64,000 nt of DNA from DAOPYU01 sp942493245. Lineage in GTDB: Bacteria > Sumerlaeota > Sumerlaeia > UBA8349. The position numbers and the translations under genes were made by a program. A model generated the notes under the pieces. It did not search any database. It was not told the origin of the DNA and saw nothing but the letters and a program-made list of their open reading frames with translations. The DNA is taken from contig OW818685.1 of the NCBI GenBank assembly GCA_942493245.1, forward strand, positions 3,534,001-3,598,000, in the 5' to 3' direction. Each line of letters begins with the position of its first letter. Position 1 is the stretch's first letter. This document shows positions 46,048 through 54,539 of this stretch, piece after piece.

Positions 46048-48476
46048 TGCGGATTCCTCATCTTTCCCATCAGGGTTGACAGACTTTCGAACCAAATCTG
46101 CCCACGCATTCCAGACTCAATGGAGGCGCCCGGCAGCGGTTCCTGCGCTGCGACCACACCCGTGCCATGCAATTCCATATTCAGATTTAGCGCCTGCACC
46201 CGCCCGACCGCTTCCGCCAGCGTCAAACCGGTGAGATCGGGCATGGAACCTTCCGGGACGGCGATCGGCCGCGGGAGATAATCCAACCCCGCAACCAGCG
46301 TTTGCGACGTTTCCGTTGCCTTCGTTTTTCTGGGCTTGCTTTCTCTATCCGTATCGGTCTTTTTTTCTTTTTCCTTTTTGGCAGTAGCCTCGGCCAACAA
46401 AACCGGATCGGGCGGGATGGCTAAAACCCGCATGGCATGTTCGGCCACCCGCTGGAAAACGGGAGCCGCCACCTTCCCACCATAAATAGTCTTACCCCGC
46501 GGCTCGTCAATCCAGCAATAGATGGCCAGTTTGGGTTGGTCGAGTGGAATGATCCCCGCAAAGGAGGAGTAGTAGCGATCCTCTGGCGAATCCTCGGAAG
46601 GTTTGTCGTCCTTGCGCGTGGTGCCGGTCTTCCCGCCCACGTGATAACCGGGCACAGCGGCGCCCTTACCGGAACCGGTCTCCATCACCACGACCTGCTC
46701 CATCATCGAGAGGATAATTTTCGCGGTCTCCGGCTCACAGACCTTTCCGAGATCTTCCGGTTCCTGTCGACGGATCAATTCATTCAGGGGCGAACGGACT
46801 TCCTTCAGGATGTGAGGCCGCATGTAGCGCCCTCCATTTGCGATAGCCGACACAGCAGAAACCACTTGGATGGGCGTCAACATGAGTTCGTAACCGAACG
46901 AAAGGGAGATTCTGGAAAAGGCCGACCAGGTGTCGAGGGGATAGAGCCGCCCGGCGCTCTCGCCCGGCAGGTCTATCCCGGTCCGCTCGCCGAAATGCAG
47001 GCGCTCCAATTGCCGGTAAAACTCGTCTTTTTCAAGCCGCAACCCCAACTTGACGAATCCGATGTTGCTCGATTCGGCAAAGGCGCGCATCACAGTCACA
47101 AGCCCGACCGAGTGCGAATCCACCACCCGGTACTTGGACTTGCCGACATCGAACACATGATACTTACTGTCGCAATCCACCATTTCGAAAGGCGACATCT
47201 TGTTGTTTTCCAGCAAGGCCATCGAAGTGAAAATCTTCATGACCGACCCGGGCTGAATCGCGTCGCCGATGCAACGGTTCCGGGGGACAACCGCAGGCGG
47301 ATCGTTCACGTCGTAGGTGGGATAGGAGGCCATCGCCAGGATCGCGCCGGTCTCGATTTCCTGAACCACACAGACCCCCGCACTGCCAAGAATTTCCGTA
47401 TCTTTGATGCGCCATTCCAACGCTTCCTCGGCGTACTGCTGAATCGCCTTGTTCAGGGTCAGATAGACGTGGTTGCCCGTGGCCGAGGTGAAGGCCGCCT
47501 CATCGAGCGGCATCAGACTCTGGCGAAAGGCCGCCTGCATCGTATAGGTCGAAAGATGACCCTCGAGGTCCGGGGAGAACTGACGCTCCGCCCCGGCGGA
47601 ACCGATGTTGTCGCCGTAGTTGTCGGAGCGCGTCAGCCCGATGACATGCGCCGCCAGCGAGCCGTTGGGGTACTTCCGTTCCCATTCTTCCCGGGGATAT
47701 ATCGTGCGGAGCGGCAAATCGTATTGTTTGGTGAGTCGGTCGAGTTTTTCCACCTTTTCTTCATCGAGCCGCCGTCCAATCAGGAAATCGGGGCGACGCA
47801 CCAGGTAACCTCTGATTACCAGCGTGCGGCCATCCACTTGACCGGTGAGCGTCGTCACTCGGTCCTCCAGGGCCTGACCGCTGAAGGTGATTTCAGTTTC
47901 TCCGCCGAGTTTTCCCTGGAGCGTGATGGGTTTGAGTTTTATTACTTCCCCACTGAGCGTCGCATCCTGACCGAGAATCTTGCCACTCAGAACCGCCTGA
48001 TTCTGACTGTTGACGATCCCCTCCAGGCGCGTGTCCGCCTTTTCCTCTCCCAGACCACTCAGTTTGAACTTGTTTTCAAGACGCATTCTGGAAGCGAACC
48101 CTTCGACCTTGGCCTGCAAATCCGTCTCGTTCGGTTCGTCCCCATACACGCACTGCGCCAAATCGCGAGCCAGATTCCCCGGAAATGCAGGATCGCCGTC
48201 GCGTGGCGCGAGATATTCAGGTTGCATATAAACCGATTTGCGCGACACGCTGATCGCCAGCGGATCGCCGTTGGAGGCATAAATGGTCGCGCGACGCGGT
48301 TCGACCGGGATGACCATATGCTGCTGTCCGCGCGCTCTTTCGACATACTCGTCGTGCGCATAAACTTGCAGGAACCAGAGGCGCGCCACGATCAGGCCGA
48401 AAAAAAGCGAAAACCCCATCGCCACCAGAATCGTGCGATGCAGGTATCGGGTTTCCATTGGATGGGGTTCGGCCAT
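46044..48476 (-). CDS. ftsI: FtsI-type penicillin-binding protein with beta-repeat insertion and PASTA domain
   Basis: Division transpeptidase (class B PBP); 810 residues, over 200 more than E. coli FtsI. One membrane helix (about 15-36) is followed by the pedestal domain. Residues about 130-225 form an unusual run of short strands: TRLEGIV, AVLSGKIL, ATLSGEVI, ITLQGKL, ITFSGQA, TTLTGQVD, LVIRGYL. The transpeptidase has SVMK (Ser411/Lys414), SSN (469-471) and KTGT (616-619). After a Lys/Glu/Thr-rich linker the C-terminus is one PASTA-type unit (about 742-797: MPDLTGLTLAEAVGRVQALN). A GGAG stands 9 bases before the ATG. Confidence 0.95.
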   Translation of the reverse strand: MAEPHPMETRYLHRTILVAMGFSLFFGLIVARLWFLQVYAHDEYVERARGQQHMVIPVEPRRATIYASNGDPLAISVSRKSVYMQPEYLAPRDGDPAFPGNLARDLAQCVYGDEPNETDLQAKVEGFASRMRLENKFKLSGLGEEKADTRLEGIVNSQNQAVLSGKILGQDATLSGEVIKLKPITLQGKLGGETEITFSGQALEDRVTTLTGQVDGRTLVIRGYLVRRPDFLIGRRLDEEKVEKLDRLTKQYDLPLRTIYPREEWERKYPNGSLAAHVIGLTRSDNYGDNIGSAGAERQFSPDLEGHLSTYTMQAAFRQSLMPLDEAAFTSATGNHVYLTLNKAIQQYAEEALEWRIKDTEILGSAGVCVVQEIETGAILAMASYPTYDVNDPPAVVPRNRCIGDAIQPGSVMKIFTSMALLENNKMSPFEMVDCDSKYHVFDVGKSKYRVVDSHSVGLVTVMRAFAESSNIGFVKLGLRLEKDEFYRQLERLHFGERTGIDLPGESAGRLYPLDTWSAFSRISLSFGYELMLTPIQVVSAVSAIANGGRYMRPHILKEVRSPLNELIRRQEPEDLGKVCEPETAKIILSMMEQVVVMETGSGKGAAVPGYHVGGKTGTTRKDDKPSEDSPEDRYYSSFAGIIPLDQPKLAIYCWIDEPRGKTIYGGKVAAPVFQRVAEHAMRVLAIPPDPVLLAEATAKKEKEKKTDTDRESKPRKTKATETSQTLVAGLDYLPRPIAVPEGSMPDLTGLTLAEAVGRVQALNLNMELHGTGVVAAQEPLPGASIESGMRGQIWFESLSTLMGKMRNPQ

Positions 48477-48518
48477 TTGACACTCTCCAGAAACAGGACC
48501 AACGGAGCCGGACAGGCG

Positions 48519-50048
48519 TCATTGGATAACGTTTTGGCCACTTATTTTCGTCTCGGGCGTCAGGGGGCGGATATCATAGCCTTCCTGTCGCAGAAACGCG
48601 AGAATCTCGGGCAATGCGCGCGCCGTTTCCTTCTTTGTGTCGCTGTCGTGAAACAGGATGATGGCTTCGTTGAATTTCTTCAGTTCGCGCTCGACCGTGG
48701 TTACAATCGTCTCGGCTTTCACGCGCAGACTCTTGCTGTCGCCACTGTCGATCGTCCACTGGTAAATTTTGAACCCTTCAGCGTGGAGGCGGTCGTAATA
48801 GGCGGCTTTGAAATGGCCGGCCGTCCCCCCCGGCGCCCGCAACAACTTACTGCGGGTTCCCAGCAGTTCCAGGAACAGGTTGTCGGTCTGATGGACCTCG
48901 TCCATGAAAATCTGCACATTGGAGTAGAGTTTTTTGTATTCGTGCGAGTAGGAGTGGTTGCCGATCGAGTGGCCTTCCTCGCGAATGCGCCTCAGGAGCG
49001 CGGGTTGCGCTTTGGCCGCCCGGCCCAGAATAAAGAAGGTGGCCTTGACGTTGTGTTGTTTGAGAATATCCAGAACCAGCGGCGTCACGCTGGCCGACGG
49101 ACCGTCGTCAAAGGTCAGATAGGCCACTTTATTCAACACTCGATTGGCCTTCTCCGCCGCGCTTATCGCCGTGTCAAGCCGGGGGCTGGGCAAAAGCAGC
49201 ATTTCACCCGGTTTGGCATTCGGAACCGTCACCAGACGCACGGCGTTTCCCGGCGCGAGCCGGGTCACCTGCGCCGAAAGCACGGATGCCAACCACGACG
49301 CTTCCGCGTAGATCTCTCCCTCATACTCGATCGCGGGACCGGAACCGTGGATCTTGAAGCCACGGCACACAATCGGATTTGCCTCGAGCGACAGAGTGCC
49401 TTTCCCCTTCGGCGACTGAACGCGAAGCGCCAGCGTGTTGCTGGTGGACACAACCGACCCGCCGAGCGCCTGCAGGGTGGGCGCCAGGGGCACAAAGCAT
49501 TTTTCCGAAGCCAGAATCGTCAGAACATCGCTCACCACGGTGTCGTTGACCACCAGAATGCCCCGTGTGACCTGGTGGTTGTCGAACGAGCGCTGGATGC
49601 GCTCGGACTCCAGAGGTCCCCCGAAACGACGGATAAACTGTTCGCGCGGCATGGCCTGGTCCGATGTCAGAACCCGCACATACCCATATTGGGCATTGAC
49701 GTCGCAGGAAAACCCCAGATTGAGACACAGGAAGGCAACCGGCGCGAAAAGTCGGTTTTCCACAACGGCAAATCCAGCGTTCGGCGCCGTGTCGAGACTC
49801 AACTCTCGTTCGCCGGATTTCAACACGGCCGTCTGAGCCTCCTGCCGGAGCTGCGAATTGGTCAGGCGGGCAAAATCTTCGACCGCGACACACCGCCCGG
49901 CGCCCGAAAGGGAATGGAGACTCAGGCTGGTCAGGCGGTCGTTGACCGCAAGACGATACGCGGCCTCCTGCGCCCCGCTGAACAGGGAGAGGCTGGAAAC
50001 GATACCGATAAGAATGGAAAGGAGGAAAAAAGAGCGCCCAGATTTCAT
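48519..50048 (-). CDS. Secreted NodB-type polysaccharide deacetylase
   Basis: The product has 509 residues. A signal peptide (RSFFLLSILIGIVSSLSLFS) is followed by about 290 residues of strand-rich sequence resembling copper amine oxidase N-like units (NDTVVSDVLTI...VPLAPTLQALGG), which often bind wall or surface polymers. The C-terminal 220 residues are the NodB deacetylase: TFDDGPSASVTPLVLDIL (catalytic and metal Asp), GHSIGNHSYSHEYKKL (metal His pair), RAPGGT, IYQWTIDSGD and IILFHDSD. Such enzymes remove acetyl groups from peptidoglycan or other glycans. It lies between ftsL and ftsI, a place normally without extra genes, which suggests a role in septal wall modification. Confidence 0.9.
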   Translation of the reverse strand: MKSGRSFFLLSILIGIVSSLSLFSGAQEAAYRLAVNDRLTSLSLHSLSGAGRCVAVEDFARLTNSQLRQEAQTAVLKSGERELSLDTAPNAGFAVVENRLFAPVAFLCLNLGFSCDVNAQYGYVRVLTSDQAMPREQFIRRFGGPLESERIQRSFDNHQVTRGILVVNDTVVSDVLTILASEKCFVPLAPTLQALGGSVVSTSNTLALRVQSPKGKGTLSLEANPIVCRGFKIHGSGPAIEYEGEIYAEASWLASVLSAQVTRLAPGNAVRLVTVPNAKPGEMLLLPSPRLDTAISAAEKANRVLNKVAYLTFDDGPSASVTPLVLDILKQHNVKATFFILGRAAKAQPALLRRIREEGHSIGNHSYSHEYKKLYSNVQIFMDEVHQTDNLFLELLGTRSKLLRAPGGTAGHFKAAYYDRLHAEGFKIYQWTIDSGDSKSLRVKAETIVTTVERELKKFNEAIILFHDSDTKKETARALPEILAFLRQEGYDIRPLTPETKISGQNVIQ

Positions 50049-50875
50049 GCCTTGAAAACTCCGTCGCGGCGTGCTTCGCAATCATTATAGTCAGGAGGGG
50101 AAAGGCCACCAAGCGGGTCTCGCGTGTATCCAGGTGGATCTGACGCGCGTTCCCCCCCACCTCAATCTTCGATTAGAGCAACTCGCGCGTGTTTAGTCAA
50201 GCCCCCCCTTTCGCGCCTCGGGTGGAACAGACGCCGCCAAAACCGGACGGAGCCTCCTTCGACGGAATTTGTCTCTGAAATGGCTGGACTTAACCGGAAC
50301 GTCCGGCGGCGGACAGTTTTCTTTTGTTCGGGGACATCATGCTAAATAAAATGACCAGGCCGGCGGAAACTCTTGCGAGGGGGCAGCCAAGCGGAGTTGT
50401 TTTTTCGCTCGGGTACGGGCTGCGGGAACCGTTACACGGGAACTGTCGCTGGAAGAGAGCGGGAACGGGAGTCGGCGGCGTATCAGCGTGAAGAGTAGAA
50501 GAGGAATTAGCGCGAGCCAACGAGAGGAGGAAAAGGAACGGTCAACGTGTGTCGGCAGGAGTGGGTGCGATCGCTCGAATGGGAACGAACGCCGGCCTGG
50601 TCAAATCTGTCATGATGAAGCGTTCGAACGGCCTCGCACGCAGGACCTGCGCGGTCGGAAGCCAGCGAACACGTTGAGAAAGAACACCCGGCGCCTGTGC
50701 CCTGAGACACCCGGGGACCCGGATTCCGAGTCCTGGAACCAGAAAGGCCAACTTCCGATAAAGGCGTTGCAAGGACCTGACCGGGGCGGTTCCAACCCCG
50801 GCGTTGCATCGCCGGCTGGCCATGAGACAGTCTTGTTCAAACGGCGGAACGCTTCCCCTGGTCCGCCGGACCCAC
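50049..50875. other. Unexplained 827-base gap inside the dcw cluster
   Basis: No frame on either strand looks like a protein. It contains a perfect 14-bp inverted pair, TGACCAGGCCGGCG at 50352-50365 and its complement at 50590-50603, enclosing 224 bases; and plus-strand hairpins followed by T runs (GTCCG/CGGAC then AGTTTTCTTTT near 50302-50327; AACTC/GAGTT then GTTTTTT at 50368-50405). It may hold a structured RNA, a long leader for the deacetylase gene, or a decayed gene. RNase P RNA and tmRNA hallmarks were looked for and not seen. Confidence 0.5.
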
Positions 50876-51361
50876 TCAATTCTTCTTTCTGATGCGCGAC
50901 TCGCGAGCCATCGAGGGTGTGGACAACGAGAGCACCCGCTCGCCCAGTTCAGCCATCCGCCGAATCGAGGAATCCTCTTCCTGAGGCTCATCGGCGGGTT
51001 CAGCGCTCCACCCCGACCATTTCTCGACCACATGGGCCGAAACCACCACACGCGAACTGCTGTCGGGATGACACTCACGCAATCCCATCTCCTGCGAAGC
51101 CTCGCGGAACTTCGGATTGTACGACTTCAGGCGCTCAACCTCGGAGACCAGCCCCACCCGGATGCCCGAGAGTTTGTTGCGCGATTCCTGCAACTTGCGC
51201 GTCTCGATCCGCAGGTCTCCCGTGCGGAACCGCAGGTGAATCTGTGCCGCGGCCAGTCCGGCGATCACCACCAGCAACGAAAAGGTGCGCAGGAGGAGCG
51301 CTACCCGAAGGTGCCGGCTGGGACGGGGTTTAATCCGTTTGCATCGCGTTAAAGGAGTCAT
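50876..51361 (-). CDS. ftsL: FtsL-like divisome protein
   Basis: The product has 161 residues. A basic N-terminal tail (TRCKRIKPRPSRHLR) is followed by one membrane helix (about 24-42) and a leucine-zipper-like helix (RFRTGDLRIETRKLQESRNK...LVSEVERLKSY), the FtsL plan. The C-terminal 70 residues are longer and more acidic than in most FtsL proteins. Sequence similarity in this family is always low; place in the cluster right after rsmH is the main support. ATG 51361 was preferred to TTG 51379. Confidence 0.85.
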   Translation of the reverse strand: MTPLTRCKRIKPRPSRHLRVALLLRTFSLLVVIAGLAAAQIHLRFRTGDLRIETRKLQESRNKLSGIRVGLVSEVERLKSYNPKFREASQEMGLRECHPDSSSRVVVSAHVVEKWSGWSAEPADEPQEEDSSIRRMAELGERVLSLSTPSMARESRIRKKN

Positions 51362-51426
51362 GGGTCGTCTCTTCTGCAAGAACTACGGGATCGGTGACAC
51401 AACTGCTCGACGTTGACTCGCCAGTC

Positions 51427-52368
51427 TTACTTCCTCTCGATCGCGCGCAGTTTGGCGCTGCGCGCGCGTGGATTCTCTTTCTCCTCTTCAGGGCCTGCCT
51501 GGATGGGGCGGCGCGTCAGATCTCGGAATCGCGCCGGTTCAATCACCCGCCCGTACGGATCCACTTCGTCAATCACGTCCTGGCAGACCTGCCGGAAGAG
51601 CCGCTTGACCACCTGGTCCTCGTGGCTCTGGAACGTGATCACCGCCAGTCGGCCGGCCGGAGCCAGCAACTCGAGGGCGGCCTCGAGGGCGGATCGCAAC
51701 GCGCGATCCTCACCATTTACCTCGACCCGAAGGGCCAGAAACACCCGCGTTGCGGGGTGAATCTTCGGCGGCCAGGCCTTGCGGGGAATCGAGGCGGCCA
51801 CTTCCGCCGCCAGATCCGCCGTGGTGGCAAAAGGCCGGGTTTCGCGCCTTTCCGCCAGTCGCCGCGCAATCCGCGCGGCCCATCGTTCATCCGCCTTATC
51901 CCGAAACAACCGCGCGAGTTCGGCCTCCGGCCAGGAGTTCACGATCGTGGCGCCTGTGGGACCTCCGCTCGAACGGTCGTAACGCATGTCGAGCGGTCCA
52001 TCGGCCGTGAATGAGAACCCGCGCTCGGGTAAATCCAAGTGAAGGGAAGAGCATCCGAGATCCAAAAGGATCTTGTTTGCTTGTGGCAGGCCCAGGTTGC
52101 CCATCACCTGAGCCAGATCGCCGTGATCCGCGTGTACGAGAGTGTAGCAACTGGAAGAAAATCCGCTGGAACGGAATCGCTGGTGGGCCAACTCGATCAT
52201 GTCATGGTCCAAGTCTAAACCGACCAGATGCCCCTCCCTTTCACTGTCCTCGAGCAAGGCAAGACTGTGTCCCCCGGTGCCCAGATTGCAATCTACCAGA
52301 ATGTCTCCGGGCCGGGCCTGAAGAAGTTCTCGTACCTCCTTGAGTAAAACGGGTTGATGAAATTGCAC
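51427..52368 (-). CDS. rsmH: 16S rRNA m4C1402 methyltransferase
   Basis: SAM-dependent N4-methylation of C1402 in 16S rRNA; 313 residues. It begins FHQPVLLKEVRELL, then the SAM loop DCNLGTGGHSLALLE, LDLDHDMIELAHQRF, LLDLGCSSLHLDLPERGFSF, GPLDMRYD and the C-terminal VITFQSHEDQVVKRLFR. One small departure is DLGCSS where most have DLGVSS. The start codon is GTG. It follows mraZ after 87 bases, the standard order. Confidence 0.97.
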   Translation of the reverse strand: MQFHQPVLLKEVRELLQARPGDILVDCNLGTGGHSLALLEDSEREGHLVGLDLDHDMIELAHQRFRSSGFSSSCYTLVHADHGDLAQVMGNLGLPQANKILLDLGCSSLHLDLPERGFSFTADGPLDMRYDRSSGGPTGATIVNSWPEAELARLFRDKADERWAARIARRLAERRETRPFATTADLAAEVAASIPRKAWPPKIHPATRVFLALRVEVNGEDRALRSALEAALELLAPAGRLAVITFQSHEDQVVKRLFRQVCQDVIDEVDPYGRVIEPARFRDLTRRPIQAGPEEEKENPRARSAKLRAIERK

Positions 52369-52455
52369 GAGGCGTTCAACCCTGAAATCTGGATTTGGCC
52401 TTGCAGCCGCCCTCCGGAAGGAGGGATAATCGCCCCGGGCGCCGATTCAGCGGAA

Positions 52456-52944
52456 TCAATGCCCCGGAACGGTAGAACTCAAATGCTCTTGCCGAACCCG
52501 CGCGGTCAACCCGGACAGGTCGCCGAGCGCCTTGTCGCGTTCGGCCTCCCAGCGCTCGCGCGCCCAGATCTCGCACGAGTTCGACCGCCCAATGACGATC
52601 ACGTCGTGCTCGATGCCCGCCAACTGGCGCAGATCGCCACTCAGGCGGATGCGCCCGCCCGCGTCGATCTTTTCGACCGTCGCCAGAGCGGTCATCAACT
52701 GCTTGTAACGGCGGGCGTTTTCGTCCAACTCGTCATACTGGTCGAAGTCTTCAACCACCTTGGCGAATTTTGACACCGACTCGACCGTCAGATTGCGGTC
52801 CACATTCAGGCGCACCACCACTTGTTCGTCGTCCATGGGGAAAACTTCGCGCAACATGCTCTTGAAGCGCGCAGGCATCGTCACTCGACTCTTGGCGTCG
52901 ATTTTCAGGTCGTGCTGTCCAAAGAAACCAACCAAAGGAGGCAT
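52456..52944 (-). CDS. mraZ: Transcriptional regulator MraZ
   Basis: DNA-binding ring protein that controls the dcw cluster; 162 residues. Two SpoVT/AbrB-like units are visible: GQHDLKIDAKSRVTMPARF and, after a helix, VEKIDAGGRIRLSGDLRQLA. The N-terminus chosen (ATG 52944, AAGG upstream) gives MPPLVGFFGQHD, the normal MraZ start. A set of 10-base-spaced boxes lies 80 bases upstream. Confidence 0.96.
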   Translation of the reverse strand: MPPLVGFFGQHDLKIDAKSRVTMPARFKSMLREVFPMDDEQVVVRLNVDRNLTVESVSKFAKVVEDFDQYDELDENARRYKQLMTALATVEKIDAGGRIRLSGDLRQLAGIEHDVIVIGRSNSCEIWARERWEAERDKALGDLSGLTARVRQEHLSSTVPGH

Positions 52945-53023
52945 GCTCTCGACCTTACACACTCGGACTGCGAATCGGAATCGGGGTGAAGAGACCCAGT
53001 TTACCGCCGAAGTGGGATTTTCT

Positions 53024-53062
53024 GACACTCTCCCCCACTTTCATGTCCTTTTTTCCCACATA
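53024..53062 (-). promoter_or_regulatory. MraZ-box-like direct repeats
   Basis: On the minus strand four 7-base units occur every 10 bases: ATGTGGG, AAAGGAC, AAAGTGG, AGAGTGT. This resembles the repeated AAAGTG-type box described for MraZ autoregulation. The rest of the 440-base gap to the glycosyltransferase is AT-rich near 53070-53150 and should hold the cluster promoter, but no boxes were assigned. Confidence 0.5.
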
Positions 53063-53384
53063 GCGACACCCGGCGCAAGTTCTTTTTTGAAAAAAAAGCG
53101 ACTTGCGAGAGATTTTTTTTCACGGAATCAATATGTTGTATGCGAGGAATCTCGAAGCACAAGATGCGTTCGCCCCTCCCCAGGCACCCGAAAGGCCACT
53201 GGGAAGACGCTACATTTCCGCTTGTCAATCCGCCGGGGAAGGGGTAGGTTGCTGAACTTTGAGCGCGCGCATTCCCGATGGTCTCCCGGAATACACGAAC
53301 TCGAAGTCGAAACATTTTGATTATTCTCCAGATTTTATCTGGCCATTTTGACAAAAAACTACATCAGTTACTACAGGAAACCCC

Positions 53385-54518
53385 TTGAAACCTCGCACGA
53401 TTGTGTATCTGACTCCCAGTTCCCGCCTTCTGGGCGCGCGGCGTTCCCTGCTCCAGCTGGTGACGAATCTCGACCCGGCGCGGTACCGTCCGGTGGTGGT
53501 GACCCAGTCGGACGGCGGGCTGGTGGACGCGTTGCGCGAGGCGGGCGTGGAAACACACATCCAGTTTCTGGGGTGGTGGCGCAAGGGGCGTTACATGTTG
53601 ATGCGCCCGTTCCGCATCGCGCAGCTGGCGCGTCTGCTGCGGAGCGAGGACGCCGCGCTGGTCCATTGTAACGAACATTTCCCCTGTCCCTACGCCGTGC
53701 GGGCGACCCGCAAGGCGGGCGACCTGCCCGTGGTCACCCACATGCGACTCTCGATAGACCCGCGCAGCATTCTCAATTACGATCTGGCCCGTTCGACCCG
53801 CGTGCTGTGTGTGTCGCACGCCGCCGCCAGCGACTTTCACGTCTGGCCCGACTGGCGCGAGCGCGTCGAGGTGGTCTATAACGGCGTGGACCAGTCGGGC
53901 TTCCGTCCCCGTCTGACCCGTCAGGAGGCGCGCGAGCAGTTGGGCTGGGGCGATCCGGAGCACTTTATCGTGGGGTTGTTCGGGCTGCTGAGCGCGCGCA
54001 AGCGTCAGCACCTGCTGCTGCGCGCCGCGGCGCGCCTGCGCGACCGCTACCCCGGCCTGCGCCTGCTGATCGTGGGAAGCGGAGGCCGCAGCGACGGCCC
54101 TTACGAGCAGAGCCTGCACGAAATCGTGGAGCAGGGCCAGCTGGGCGACCGGGTGCGGTTCATCCCGTTTCAGAACGATATTCTGGACCTCTACCAGGCC
54201 TGCGACCTCAATGCGCTCATCTCGAACGACGAAGGGTTCGGGCGCACGATCATCGAAGCCGGAGCGTTGGGTATCCCCAGTATCGGAACAAGAATCGGCG
54301 GAATTCCGGAATTGATCGTGGAGGGCGAAACGGGCAGCCTGATCGGCGGAGACGAGGACGACGGCGAAGCGCTGGCGGCCTGCCTGGCCGACTGGATGGA
54401 AGATCGAACCCGTGTGGAGCGTCTGGGTCAGGCCGCCAAACGGCGCGTCGAGACCGAGTTCTCCATTGAAAAACACACCGAACAGGTTATGACGATCTAC
54501 GACCGGATTCTGGACTGA
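53385..54518 (+). CDS. GT4-family glycosyltransferase
   Basis: The product has 377 residues, start TTG 53385 with AGGAAA upstream. N-terminal acceptor half: LLGARRSLLQLVTNL, VVTQSDGGLVDALREAGVE. C-terminal donor half: VVYNGVDQSGFRPR, VGLFGLLSARKRQHLLLRA, LLIVGSGG, VRFIPFQNDILDLYQACDL, and the retaining-GT motif in NDEGFGRTIIEAGALGIPSIG (EGFGRTIIEA, E-x7-E type). It probably uses a nucleotide sugar in surface polysaccharide or lipid glycan synthesis. It stands alone, divergent from the dcw cluster and convergent with RNase D. Confidence 0.9.
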   Translation: MKPRTIVYLTPSSRLLGARRSLLQLVTNLDPARYRPVVVTQSDGGLVDALREAGVETHIQFLGWWRKGRYMLMRPFRIAQLARLLRSEDAALVHCNEHFPCPYAVRATRKAGDLPVVTHMRLSIDPRSILNYDLARSTRVLCVSHAAASDFHVWPDWRERVEVVYNGVDQSGFRPRLTRQEAREQLGWGDPEHFIVGLFGLLSARKRQHLLLRAAARLRDRYPGLRLLIVGSGGRSDGPYEQSLHEIVEQGQLGDRVRFIPFQNDILDLYQACDLNALISNDEGFGRTIIEAGALGIPSIGTRIGGIPELIVEGETGSLIGGDEDDGEALAACLADWMEDRTRVERLGQAAKRRVETEFSIEKHTEQVMTIYDRILD

Positions 54519-54539
54519 CAGTACGGGTTTTGAAAAAGA

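Noticed and set aside
46437..50090. A 1,217-codon open frame on the plus strand across ftsI and the deacetylase
   Set aside because: It runs antisense to two genes with complete catalytic motifs and has no domain of its own.
50049..50875. RNase P RNA or tmRNA in the dcw gap
   Set aside because: The conserved P4 words of RNase P and the tRNA-like end of tmRNA were not found on either strand.
50488..50892. Frames of 100-180 codons in the gap between the deacetylase and ftsL
   Set aside because: Several overlap on both strands, none has a ribosome binding site, hydrophobic pattern or motif; treated as non-coding.
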